Source: Pannonibacter phragmitetus DSM 14782 (GTDB lineage Bacteria > Pseudomonadota > Alphaproteobacteria > Rhizobiales > Stappiaceae). From it: a stretch of DNA of 64,000 nt. The notes under the pieces are model-generated. The model made no database searches, was not told where the DNA came from, and saw nothing but the letters and a program-made list of their open reading frames with translations. The DNA lies in the NCBI RefSeq assembly GCF_000382365.1, contig NZ_KB908221.1, positions 124,001 through 188,000 on the forward strand, read 5' to 3'. The position numbers were made by a program, and so were the translations under genes. Below are positions 55,938-64,000 of the stretch, in pieces (the first letter of the stretch is position 1; each line of letters opens with the position of its first letter).

Positions 55938-58448
55938 TCAATGGGAGACGGCAGGAAACTGCCGGATGAGCGGGTCGAGGCTGCGGTTGGGGAAAGGCAT
56001 CGCCGTGCCATCCACAACAAGGCCGGAGCCCCAGGAAAGCGCGAGGGACGGATGGCCCGCCCCCGAAAGCGTCAGGTTGAGAGCATCCGCATCAAAGACG
56101 AGGCCGAGGGCCTGCACGCTCGAGCGGAAGCGGGCGAAGGCAGCGGCGGGATCAGCGTCACCTGCCGCCTCCCCCATCAGCGCGGCCCAGCCACAGCGGC
56201 TGGCATGAGCGCGGAACTCGATACCCGCGCCCGGCCCTTCCGTCACAGCTTCAAGCGGCGCGCTCGCCGTGAGCGCGGCAAAACCGGCACCTGAGCGCAG
56301 GAACAGCCAGTTGCCTTCCTGCCGCACCTCGTCAAAGGCGGAAGCTTCCACATAGGCGTGAGTGAAACCGATACGGGGATCCTCACCCAGATCGAACACC
56401 AGCAGCGCGGCGTTGCCGTGCTGGCCAACGCGGGGCATGACACCATTTCCCGCCCAATAGGACGGGCGCTGGCCGCCCCAGGGATCATCGGCACCGGGAT
56501 GATTGACCCAGGCACGGGCAAAGGGATGGGCGGTAAAGCGCAGATCCACCTGATGCTGCTGGTGGCCCTTTTTGCCAGGCTCGCCATCAACCATGGAGGA
56601 GAGCTGCACATGGGCGGACTTGTAGAGCGCCAGCCGCGCCGCCTCGTCATGGCCCTGCACGTAATGTGCCGTCAGCGCCGTTCCCGGAGCGGGGCTCACC
56701 ACGTCAAGAGCGCGTTGAGGCGGAGCATAGGAGCCTGCCGCCAGCATCGGCAGGGCAGCCACACCATCGTTCAGCCAGCCCTCGCCAAAGCCAAGGGTGG
56801 CAAAGGGAGCAAGCTCGGTCAGCGGACCGGCGCGCAGTTCCTTGTCATAGGCACGGCCCATGGTGCCGGCCGGAACGCCGCCCAGCGTGTGCAGGCCGAT
56901 CATCAGGAACAGCCGGTCCAGCAGCTGCGCCGCCCGCTCGCGGATCCGGCCATCGCCCAGATGCTCCAGCGCCAGAAGGCCGATGAAGTCGATCGGATAA
57001 TAAGCGGCAGAATTCCATTCGGCGAGGCCATGCGCCTCGACGCTGTCAAACCAGCGCATCAGCCGCTCTTCGCCCAGCCGTGCCTGCTCCGCCCCCTTGC
57101 GGCCGGAACAGGTGAAACTGGCATCGGGATAAAGCCGTCCGGCAAGATATTGCGAGACGTGGAAGCACAGCACGTGGTTCTCGCTCCAGAACCACATCAC
57201 GTCATTGCCAGGTTCATCCACCCAATAGCGGTACCCCAGCACCGAGGCATCAATGGTCTTCCGCAGATCCTGCGGCAAGCCCGCGCCATAATCCGCCGCC
57301 AGCCAGAGCAGCGGCACCATCACGAAGTCGGAGCAATCGCGCCGCTCGTCAATGGCGGCCAGCGTGTTGGCGATGATCTCGCGGAAGGTATCATCCACGG
57401 GCTTTCCAGCCGCCTGCATGGCGATGGCCCGGCCGGCGCGCATTTCGCCGTGGTCTGCCAGAAACTCCAGCACCTTCGGCTTGCGGTCAGCAAGCGGCAG
57501 GGCGCGCCAGTCGAGCTTTTCCAGCCTGTGCGTGGCAAAGGCGATGTGCCGCTCCACCCGTGCCGATCCAATCGCAAAGGTCAGATCCAGCGGATGATAG
57601 GCATCTGGCAGCGCCTCGGCGCCCGGCAGGCTCAGACGGGTTTCGCCCTTGCGCAGCACGCCAGTGGATTGCAGCAGCGGCGGCTTGTCGCGCATGTGAA
57701 CGCTGGGCTGGATAAGGGCGGTCACGCTGACATCCACATCCGGCGCATGAGCGAAGACAAGCGTCAGTTCGCCGGTGGTGCTGTGGAAGGGCTCCGGGCG
57801 CACGGAGGTGGCCAGCTCCATCAGCGCTGCAATGTCGGCAGGCGCCACATCCACCGGCAGCACCGCCGTGATCGCGGCATCGGAAAGCAGCGTCAGCTCG
57901 AAGAACCAGATGGCATCGCGCTCGGCCAGTTCTTCGGTCAGCACGATCACCTCACTGCCTTCCGGCTTGAGGTTCAATTCAATTTCCGTGCTGCTTTCCC
58001 TGTTGCGCTGGAACGGCTCGAAGGACGCGGCCTTTTCGCCATCCACCCAGATGGTGACGCCGCCGCAGGTGGCAAGGCGGAAGCAGCAGGGCCCAGCCGA
58101 GGAAGGCACCAGCCGGGTCTTCAGCCAGCGCTTCAGCCGGGTTGGCCGGTGCCAGAAACTGGAGAACTCTACCCGGCGGTTAAAGCCCGGCAGGTTCAGC
58201 GCCTCCACCTCGAAAGGCTCCAGCGCAACCTTGCGGGTCTTGATCTCGTCCCACAGGGCAACACGGCAGGGCAGGTCCCCCACATCCACGAAGCCGTTGA
58301 TGAAGCGGTATTGCACCCGGTCCTCGGCCAGCGCCGGCGTGCCGGGATAATAAGCCTGATGCACCGGCCCCATGGCCCAGGCAGTGACACTGCTACCTCG
58401 CATGACAGGGAAACCGGCAGCAGCAGATGCGGTGAGGGGCGCGGTCAT
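55938..58448 (-). CDS. Uncharacterised 836-aa protein of the uronide-oligomer locus
   Basis: No family was recognised with confidence. The first 300 residues look beta-rich (repeated FE/VE strands; VTIWVDGEKAASFEPFQRN), resembling a carbohydrate-binding or beta-sandwich part. Residues 330-640 look like a helical toroid: DERRDCSDFVMVPLLWLAAD, WFWSENHVLCFHVSQYLAG, EWNSAAYYPIDFIGLLALEH. The last 200 residues are again beta-rich. That order recalls polysaccharide lyases with an (alpha/alpha) toroid and anti-parallel beta sheets. No signal peptide is seen. Its ATG overlaps the HAD-fusion stop by 4 nt. A lyase or hydrolase role on imported oligomers is inference. Confidence 0.8.
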   Translation of the reverse strand: MTAPLTASAAAGFPVMRGSSVTAWAMGPVHQAYYPGTPALAEDRVQYRFINGFVDVGDLPCRVALWDEIKTRKVALEPFEVEALNLPGFNRRVEFSSFWHRPTRLKRWLKTRLVPSSAGPCCFRLATCGGVTIWVDGEKAASFEPFQRNRESSTEIELNLKPEGSEVIVLTEELAERDAIWFFELTLLSDAAITAVLPVDVAPADIAALMELATSVRPEPFHSTTGELTLVFAHAPDVDVSVTALIQPSVHMRDKPPLLQSTGVLRKGETRLSLPGAEALPDAYHPLDLTFAIGSARVERHIAFATHRLEKLDWRALPLADRKPKVLEFLADHGEMRAGRAIAMQAAGKPVDDTFREIIANTLAAIDERRDCSDFVMVPLLWLAADYGAGLPQDLRKTIDASVLGYRYWVDEPGNDVMWFWSENHVLCFHVSQYLAGRLYPDASFTCSGRKGAEQARLGEERLMRWFDSVEAHGLAEWNSAAYYPIDFIGLLALEHLGDGRIRERAAQLLDRLFLMIGLHTLGGVPAGTMGRAYDKELRAGPLTELAPFATLGFGEGWLNDGVAALPMLAAGSYAPPQRALDVVSPAPGTALTAHYVQGHDEAARLALYKSAHVQLSSMVDGEPGKKGHQQHQVDLRFTAHPFARAWVNHPGADDPWGGQRPSYWAGNGVMPRVGQHGNAALLVFDLGEDPRIGFTHAYVEASAFDEVRQEGNWLFLRSGAGFAALTASAPLEAVTEGPGAGIEFRAHASRCGWAALMGEAAGDADPAAAFARFRSSVQALGLVFDADALNLTLSGAGHPSLALSWGSGLVVDGTAMPFPNRSLDPLIRQFPAVSH

Positions 58449-59722
58449 TCATCCTCTCCTTCGCCGGACAGCGGCAGGCTGAGTTCGATTTTCTCCAGCA
58501 GATCCGGCAGGCGGCCGATCTGGTTGAAGGTCAGCAGCGGGCGCTCGGCCCGGGTGCCGGGCTTGTGGCTGCGCCGGGTGGACCAGTTGAGGAAGAGAGA
58601 GATGAGGCCGAAGCGGTTGGCACCCAGAATGTCCCGCTCCAGATTGTTGCCCACCATCACCGTGCGCGCCCGGTCGCCATCGGCAAGACCCAGCGCCTTG
58701 CAAGCGGCAGCGAACATCTTCGGCGAAGGCTTCAGCTCGCCGATATCGCCGGAGATGATGTGAGCCTCGAAGCAGTCCCACAGGCCATGATGCTTGAGGA
58801 TGTTCTCGAAGGTCGCACGCGGGCCATCGGCCACCAGCGCCAGCCGGTAGCCGCTGCGCACCAGTTCGTGCAGCATATCGCCTGCACCGGGGATGAGATC
58901 GGCGCTGGTGACCACCTCCGTTCCGGGGATCTTCACCTCGGTGCGCTCGTCCACCAGGGTGTCGCCGCAGTCCAGAAACACCGCGGCCAGATGCGGCACG
59001 CGGGTTTCCAGACTGGCAACGAGCGCCTCCACCCGCCCCGGCACCCAGGCATCAAACATGGACCAGGGCATGAGGCACACGCCGCCTTCCTCGTCGCTGC
59101 AGCGGGAGAACTGCCAGGACGGGGAAAACGCCATGCGCTTCAGGGCAAGGCGCGCCAGACGGCAGTTCAGCGGGGAGGCCGAGATGCGTCCGGCATCGGA
59201 GAACCGGTTGGAGAGGTGCACGCCCCCATCCCCGGCGAAGGCGCCGCACATGGCGGCGATGAGAGAGCCGGCATTGCGGCGCATCTCGCCGTCATCGGCC
59301 CAATGGGCATGTTTGCCCGGCTCCAGAAAGAGAACCGGGCGTCCCGCCTCTACCGGCAGCGCGCCATCTGGACGCCGCATAAGGCGGCGAGCGCCATGGC
59401 GCGAAGCCTCGACCTTGGCAATGCTGCCGTCCGGCTCAACATGCACCCAGACATGCTCGAGGTCATAGAGGTGCTGAATGTCCCAGTCGTACCAGATCGC
59501 ATATTCGATCACCGTGCGCCCGCGCGGGCGGATGATGAACTTAGAGGACAGCGAAGGCCCCTCCTCCCGGTAGACCGCATAGCCGGCGGCCAGCGGGCGG
59601 AAAGGCTCTGCATCATCCAGCCGCAGCACTGGCAGATAGCGGGCGGCAAGGGCAAAGTCAGGTGCCTGATCCGCATCCTCCGGCAGGCCGGAGAGCGGCA
59701 GGCCGGCAAGAAGGGCGGACAT
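58445..59722 (-). CDS. HAD family hydrolase fused to an unrecognised N-terminal domain
   Basis: The C-terminal half (about 245-425) of this 425-aa protein is a HAD hydrolase: motif I FLDCGDTLVDE, motif III GELKPSPKMF and motif IV VGNNLERDILGAN. Residues 1-240 are a separate domain with YDWDIQHLYDLEHVWVHV, RPVLFLEPGKHAHW and CSDEEGGVCLMPWSMFDAW, not recognised. HAD enzymes often dephosphorylate sugars. The start overlaps the ABC ATPase stop by one base (TGATG) and the stop overlaps the next start, so the gene is embedded in the operon. Confidence 0.82.
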   Translation of the reverse strand: MSALLAGLPLSGLPEDADQAPDFALAARYLPVLRLDDAEPFRPLAAGYAVYREEGPSLSSKFIIRPRGRTVIEYAIWYDWDIQHLYDLEHVWVHVEPDGSIAKVEASRHGARRLMRRPDGALPVEAGRPVLFLEPGKHAHWADDGEMRRNAGSLIAAMCGAFAGDGGVHLSNRFSDAGRISASPLNCRLARLALKRMAFSPSWQFSRCSDEEGGVCLMPWSMFDAWVPGRVEALVASLETRVPHLAAVFLDCGDTLVDERTEVKIPGTEVVTSADLIPGAGDMLHELVRSGYRLALVADGPRATFENILKHHGLWDCFEAHIISGDIGELKPSPKMFAAACKALGLADGDRARTVMVGNNLERDILGANRFGLISLFLNWSTRRSHKPGTRAERPLLTFNQIGRLPDLLEKIELSLPLSGEGEDE

Positions 59723-60765
59723 CAGCCGTGAACTCCGGTCAAGGTAAGGCTTTCGGCGTGATGGCAGCGCACCTGACGTCCGCCTTCCACCGTGCGCAGG
59801 GCCGGAACCGTGCTGCGGCAGCTTTCATCCGCATAGGGACAGCGGGGATGGAACGGGCAGCCGGAAGGCACATTCATGGCGTCGGCAATCTCGCCCTTCA
59901 GCGGCACGCGCTTGCGGGTGCGGTTGCCGCGCGGGTCCGGCTGCGGCACGGCGGCAAGCAGGGCTTCGGTGTAGGGATGCAGCGGGCGGGCGAACATTTC
60001 GTCCGTAGGCCCAACCTCCATCAGGCGGCCCAGATACATGACGCCGATCCGGTCCGAGATATGCTCCACCATGCCAAGGTCATGGGTGATAAAGAGATAG
60101 GTGAGGCCCAGTTGCTCCTGCAGGTCCTGCAGCAGGTTGATGTTCTGCGCCGCGACGGACACATCCAGCGCCGACACCGCTTCGTCCGCAGCAATGAAGC
60201 TGGGGTTGAGCGCAAGTGCACGGGCAATGCCGATGCGCTGGCGCTGGCCACCGGAGAAGGCATGCGGATAGCGCTGCAGATATTCCGGGCGCAGGCCGAC
60301 AAGGCGCAACAGTTCCGCCACCCGGTGGCGAATCTCGCTTTCCGAGCCTGCCCCATGCACCACCATGGGCTCGCCCACCAGCTCAAGCAGCGTCATGCGC
60401 GGGTTGAGCGAGGAATAAGGGTCCTGGAAGATCATCTGCATTTCGCGGCGGATGTCGCGCATCTCCCGGTCGGAGAGGCGCGAAATATCCACCACGGAGC
60501 CATTGCCGCGCCGGAACAGGATTTCCCCGCCGGTCAGCTCATAGGCCCGCAGGATGAGGCGGGCGATGGAGGACTTGCCCGAGCCGCTTTCGCCCACAAG
60601 GCCGAAGGTCTCGCCCTTGCGGATGTCGAAGGAAATGTCATCCACCGCCTTCACCGCGCCCACCTCGCGGCGGAACCAGCCTTCGTAGACGGGAAAGTGC
60701 TTCCGCACGCCCCTGACGGAGATGAGGGTGTTCTCGTCCATGATGAGTTCCTGTGCGGCGGTCAT
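59722..60765 (-). CDS. Oligopeptide/oligosaccharide-type ABC transporter ATP-binding protein (DppF-like)
   Basis: This 347-aa ATPase has Walker [10 protein letters not shown], signature FSGGQRQRIGIARALAL and Walker B with AADEAVSALD in place of DEPT. The C-terminal oligo_HPY motif with cysteines reads GCPFHPRCPYADESC. It overlaps the upstream ATPase gene by 4 nt. With GH88/105 and lyase-like genes beside it, the substrate is more likely a uronic-acid oligosaccharide than a peptide (inference). Confidence 0.9.
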   Translation of the reverse strand: MTAAQELIMDENTLISVRGVRKHFPVYEGWFRREVGAVKAVDDISFDIRKGETFGLVGESGSGKSSIARLILRAYELTGGEILFRRGNGSVVDISRLSDREMRDIRREMQMIFQDPYSSLNPRMTLLELVGEPMVVHGAGSESEIRHRVAELLRLVGLRPEYLQRYPHAFSGGQRQRIGIARALALNPSFIAADEAVSALDVSVAAQNINLLQDLQEQLGLTYLFITHDLGMVEHISDRIGVMYLGRLMEVGPTDEMFARPLHPYTEALLAAVPQPDPRGNRTRKRVPLKGEIADAMNVPSGCPFHPRCPYADESCRSTVPALRTVEGGRQVRCHHAESLTLTGVHG

Positions 60766-61826
60766 TCGGCAGCCTCCGCAATGCCGGCGGTTCCGGCGAA
60801 ATGGCAGCGGGCGCGCTGGCCGCTGGAAAAGACGGCATCCTCCGGCACGGTAACATCGCAAGTGCCGGCCACCCCATGCATGCAGCGCGGATGGAAGGAG
60901 CAGCCGCCGGGCACGTTGTAGGGGTCGGGCACCATGCCGGAGATGGTGCGCAGGCGGCGGCCATGGCTTTTGCCAAGACGCGGGATGGATTGCAGGAGCG
61001 CCTGGGTGTAGGGGTGCTTGGGCTCGTAGAAGATTTCATCCACGGTGCCGGTTTCCACCACGCGGCCTAGATACATCACCGCCACCCGGTCAGCGATATC
61101 AGCCACCACGCCGAAATTGTGAGTGATGAAGACGATGGCCATGTTCAGCTCTTCCTGCAGCTGCTTCAGCAGCTCCAGGATCTGCGCTTCCGTGGTCACA
61201 TCCAGTGCTGTGGTCGGCTCGTCGGCGATCAGCAGCGCCGGATCACAGGCCAGCGCCAGCGCGATCATCGCCCGCTGGCGCATGCCGCCGGACAGGTGAT
61301 GCGGATAGCGGCCGGCGATATCGGCCGGCCGGGGCATCTGCACGCGCTTCAGCAGCTCGATGGCCTGATTGCGCGCTTCGGCCTTGGACACCTTCTTGTG
61401 CAGTATGACCGTGCGCATGATCTGGGTGCCGATGGTGTGCACAGGCGACAGGGCCGTCATCGGCTCCTGAAACACCATGCCGATTTCACCGCCGCGCAGC
61501 GACCGCATGGTGCGGCTCTGCCGGTCTTCGGAAGAAATCAGCACCTCCTTACCTGAGGCGCGGCGGAAGCGGATGGTGCCGCTGGCATTGAGTGCATTGC
61601 GCGGCTGCAGGCGCATGATGGAGCGGGCTGTCACCGACTTGCCCGAACCGCTTTCGCCGACGATGCCCAGCACCTCACCCCGGTTGACATGATAGGATAC
61701 GCCGTTGACCGCCCTCACCAACCCGTCACGGGTGGGGAAATGCACGCCGACATTGTCCAGCTCCAGCAGCCGCTCGGGAGGCATGGGGGCGAGATCGGGC
61801 CTTGGGGCTTTCTGCTTGAAAAACAT
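60762..61826 (-). CDS. Oligopeptide/oligosaccharide-type ABC transporter ATP-binding protein (DppD-like)
   Basis: This 354-aa ATPase has Walker [10 protein letters not shown], signature [16 protein letters not shown], Walker [13 protein letters not shown] and a C-terminal [17 protein letters not shown] motif. It pairs with the DppF-like subunit and lies 15 bp after the permease gene. Confidence 0.92.
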   Translation of the reverse strand: MFFKQKAPRPDLAPMPPERLLELDNVGVHFPTRDGLVRAVNGVSYHVNRGEVLGIVGESGSGKSVTARSIMRLQPRNALNASGTIRFRRASGKEVLISSEDRQSRTMRSLRGGEIGMVFQEPMTALSPVHTIGTQIMRTVILHKKVSKAEARNQAIELLKRVQMPRPADIAGRYPHHLSGGMRQRAMIALALACDPALLIADEPTTALDVTTEAQILELLKQLQEELNMAIVFITHNFGVVADIADRVAVMYLGRVVETGTVDEIFYEPKHPYTQALLQSIPRLGKSHGRRLRTISGMVPDPYNVPGGCSFHPRCMHGVAGTCDVTVPEDAVFSSGQRARCHFAGTAGIAEAAE

Positions 61827-61841
61827 GATGGCTCCTCCCCC

Positions 61842-63014
61842 TCAGTGGCCGTAAGGATCGGCGGCATCGCGCAGGCCGTCGCCAATGAAGTTGAAGGCGA
61901 GGACAACGAGCACGACCGCAACGCCCGGGGCCAGAAGCCAGGGGGCCAGGGAAATGGTGCGAAGATTCTGGGCGTCCTGCAGCAGCACGCCCCAGCTGAC
62001 GACCGGCGGACGCAACCCCAGACCAAGGAAGCTGAGTGCGGTTTCACCCAGGATCATCTCCGGGATCGCAAGCGTCACGGCTGCAATGATGTAGCTGGTC
62101 ATGGCCGGCAGCATGTGGCGGGTGACGATCCGGTATTCCGAAGCGCCCGCGAGCCGCGCCGCCAGCACATAGTCTTCCGTTTTCAGCGAGAAGAAGCGTC
62201 CGCGCACCACACGGGCCAGATGCGTCCAGCCGATCAGCGACAGGATGATGGTGATGAGCACATAGACGAACAGCGGGTCCCAGGCGATAGGCAGCGCTGC
62301 CGCAAGGCCCATCCACAGCGGGATCGTCGGGATGGAGCGGATGAACTCCATCAGCCGCTGGATGGCACCGTCGATCCAGCCGCCGTAGTAACCCGACACA
62401 GAGCCCAGCGCGAGGCCGAGAACAAAGGCAAAGGCAACACCGATGAGGCCGGCGGACAGGGTGACGCGGGCGCCATAGAGAAGCCGGGTGAAGAGATCAC
62501 GGCCCAGGGAATCGGTGCCCAGGAGGTTGATCTGCTGCTTGCGGTCCTCGACACCGAAGAGATGCACCCGCGTCTCGTAAAGCCCGAGCAGGTGATAGCT
62601 TTCCCCTTCCACGAAGAAGCGGATGGGCAGCGGCTTTTCCGTGTTGGACTGATAGATCACCCGCGCGGTCTCCGGATCGCGCTTGCGCTCCAGCGGATAG
62701 ATGAAAGGCCGGTGCAGGCTGCCTTCATGGAAGATATGCACCATGTTGGGCGGGGCAAAGGTGTTGAGGCGGCTGATCGTTTCAGGCCGGTAGGGCGAGA
62801 CGAAATCGGCAAACAGCGCCAGCAGCCCGAGCACGCCCATGAAGACAAGCGAGATGACGGCGAGCTTGTGCTTGCGGAAACGCCACCAGATGAGCGTCCA
62901 TTGCTTTGCGGTCGAAAGCTCTCCGCCCATCACCTCCTCGCGCGGGGCAAGCGGCGGCAGGACCGGCATCTCGGCGGGCGTGGTGGACAGCGTCTGGTCG
63001 AGGGTCTGGGTCAT
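61842..63014 (-). CDS. ABC transporter permease, DppC type, with long periplasmic insert
   Basis: The 390-aa permease is longer than ordinary DppC (about 300). The extra is an insert of about 100 residues between the first helix and the LLGTDSLGRDLFTRLLYGAR block (LNTFAPPNMVHIFHEGSLHR; YHLLGLYETRVHLFGVE). Such inserts are known in permeases for oligosaccharides and agrocinopine-like compounds. The core has SFLGLGLRPPVVSWGVLLQD. The ATG at 63014 is preferred. Confidence 0.9.
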   Translation of the reverse strand: MTQTLDQTLSTTPAEMPVLPPLAPREEVMGGELSTAKQWTLIWWRFRKHKLAVISLVFMGVLGLLALFADFVSPYRPETISRLNTFAPPNMVHIFHEGSLHRPFIYPLERKRDPETARVIYQSNTEKPLPIRFFVEGESYHLLGLYETRVHLFGVEDRKQQINLLGTDSLGRDLFTRLLYGARVTLSAGLIGVAFAFVLGLALGSVSGYYGGWIDGAIQRLMEFIRSIPTIPLWMGLAAALPIAWDPLFVYVLITIILSLIGWTHLARVVRGRFFSLKTEDYVLAARLAGASEYRIVTRHMLPAMTSYIIAAVTLAIPEMILGETALSFLGLGLRPPVVSWGVLLQDAQNLRTISLAPWLLAPGVAVVLVVLAFNFIGDGLRDAADPYGH

Positions 63015-63027
63015 ATGGCCTTGCTCC

Positions 63028-64000
63028 TCATGCAAACCGGATGCGCGGATCGGACAGCGCAAGCAGGATGTCGGACACCACCGTGCCGATGACGGTGAAG
63101 ACGCTGAGAATGAGAATGAAACTGCCGGCCAGATACATGTCCTGCATCTTCAGCGCCTGCAGCAGCAGCGGGCCGGTGGTGGGCAGGTTCAGAACCACGG
63201 CGGTGATCACGTCGCCGGAAAAGAGCGCGGGCAGCGCCCAGCCGACCGTGGAGATGAAGGGGTTGAGCGCCACGCGCACCGGATAGCGCCAGACAACAGT
63301 GCGCTCGGTGAAGCCCTGTGCGTAAGCCGTTTCCACATAGGGCTTGCGCAACTCGTCCAGCATGTTGGCGCGCATGACGCGGATCAGTCCCGCTGCACCG
63401 CCCGTGGCCAGCACCACCAGCGGAATCCAGAGATGCTCGAGCAGGTTGATGATCTTGGCCAGATCCCAGGGCTTTCCTTCGAACTGCGGCGAAATCAGCC
63501 CGCCCACATCCATGTTGAGCCAGACAAAGGCGGTCCACATCAGGATCAGCGCCAGCAGGAAATCCGGAACGCCCTTGCCGAGAAAGCCGAAGACCGTGAA
63601 CACATAGTCGAAGATGGAATATTGCCGGGTGGCGGAATAGACGCCGACCGGAATGGCGATGAGCCAGGTGAAGATCATGCTGAGGGTGGAGATGAGCAGC
63701 GTCAGCCCGAGGCGGTCCCAGATCAGGTCGCTGACGGGCGCATTCCATTCCAGCGACCGGCCAAAATCGCCGTAGAAGACGATGTTGGAGATCCAGCGCC
63801 AGTATTGCACCAGCAGCGGATCATTGAGCCCGAACTGGGCGCGCATCAGCGCCTCTTCCGCCTCGGTGATGTATTCCCCGCCATTGCGCAGCTGCGCCGC
63901 ATAAGCCGTGACGAAATCGCCCGGCGGCAACTGGATGATAAGGAAGGAAATGAAGGAGACGAAGATCAGCGTGGGCACGGCCCAGGCCAGACGCCGCAAG
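63028..64000 (-). CDS. ABC transporter permease, DppB type (5' end outside window)
   Basis: At least 324 residues are visible. The frame is open to the window edge, where the visible start would be a TTG just inside RRLAWAVPTLIFVSFISFL. Family members have a few more residues before this helix, so the true start is probably upstream. Other blocks are PPGDFVTAYAAQLRNGGEYI, MRAQFGLNDPLLVQYWRWIS and GDFGRSLEWNAPVSDLI, matching DppB-like permeases. The matching binding protein is expected outside the window. Confidence 0.9.
   Translation of the reverse strand, partial: LRRLAWAVPTLIFVSFISFLIIQLPPGDFVTAYAAQLRNGGEYITEAEEALMRAQFGLNDPLLVQYWRWISNIVFYGDFGRSLEWNAPVSDLIWDRLGLTLLISTLSMIFTWLIAIPVGVYSATRQYSIFDYVFTVFGFLGKGVPDFLLALILMWTAFVWLNMDVGGLISPQFEGKPWDLAKIINLLEHLWIPLVVLATGGAAGLIRVMRANMLDELRKPYVETAYAQGFTERTVVWRYPVRVALNPFISTVGWALPALFSGDVITAVVLNLPTTGPLLLQALKMQDMYLAGSFILILSVFTVIGTVVSDILLALSDPRIRFA

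Noticed and set aside
56358..58763. 801-codon plus-strand frame opposite the 836-aa gene
   Set aside because: Its residues are rich in Arg, His and Gln without any motif, typical of antisense frames in high-GC DNA. The minus-strand frame has ordered protein character and operon overlaps.

Overview
The window is GC-rich (roughly 63-66 percent by eye) chromosomal DNA of an alphaproteobacterium, most likely Hyphomicrobiales and possibly Stappiaceae-like. That placement is an inference from the run pyc / Suv3-like helicase / S4 protein / FdxA / CarD / RpoH, the FdxA and RpoH types, and two families of long palindromic intergenic repeats. No phage, transposase, CRISPR array or rRNA was seen. One tRNA, tRNA-Arg(CCU), borders a short AT-rich foreign-looking islet.

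Layout. 1-882: 3' end of an FG-GAP/ASPIC secreted protein. 1.3-4.0 kb: preTA pyrimidine reductase with a RutR-like dyad upstream. 4.3-7.8 kb: cobalamin riboswitch, then a DUF1636 protein and a BtuCDF/FecBCDE-type importer. 7.8-13.2 kb (minus): imelysin / di-haem oxidoreductase / second imelysin / Tat-exported DUF1513, a periplasmic iron-type cluster. 13.5-15.6 kb: TerB-like protein, glutamine amidotransferase, TauE/SafE exporter. 15.8-28.8 kb: pyruvate carboxylase, helicase, S4 RNA-binding protein, ferredoxin, CarD, sigma-32, M48 lipoprotein protease and thermonuclease. 29.1-31.6 kb: tRNA-Arg, AT-rich membrane-protein islet, a duplicated 3' fragment of an oxidoreductase gene, and the intact Gfo/Idh/MocA gene. 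31.7-35.3 kb: PPK2, an orphan NMT1-type binding protein with a RutR-like operator, and a DeoR/GlpR regulator. 35.3-38.5 kb (minus): modEABC. 38.5-42.9 kb: DJ-1 protein and divergent GlxA-type regulator, msrB-msrA, selO. 42.9-48.0 kb: dabB-dabA inorganic-carbon pump with a divergent LysR gene. 48.0-53.8 kb: nikR and divergent nikABCDE with a perfect NikR operator. 53.8-64 kb (minus): a polysaccharide-oligomer locus (peptide-type ABC importer, HAD fusion, unrecognised 836-aa protein, GH88/105 hydrolase, SDR).

Most interesting points. (1) The NikR protein lacks three of the four classical nickel ligands (His87, His89, Cys95 of E. coli NikR) and carries a His-rich C-terminal tail, yet faces a textbook GTATGA-N16-TCATAC operator. 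(2) RutR-like operators precede both preTA and a distant orphan NMT1-type binding protein, suggesting one pyrimidine regulon. (3) The minus-strand cluster at 54-64 kb joins an uncharacterised 836-aa protein and an unusual HAD fusion to a GH88/105 enzyme and an ABC importer. (4) The S4 RNA-binding protein has no ATG, GTG or TTG start that preserves its S4 domain, only a CTG overlapping the helicase stop. (5) Two long palindromes sit at the same operon position, after the gene for the periplasmic component, in the imelysin and nickel operons. (6) Two copies of a hairpin element, with a compensatory base pair, lie just 3' of two iron-sulfur protein genes.

Limits: family calls come from reading motifs, not from database searches. 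Start sites are inferred from frame, overlap and Shine-Dalgarno context.
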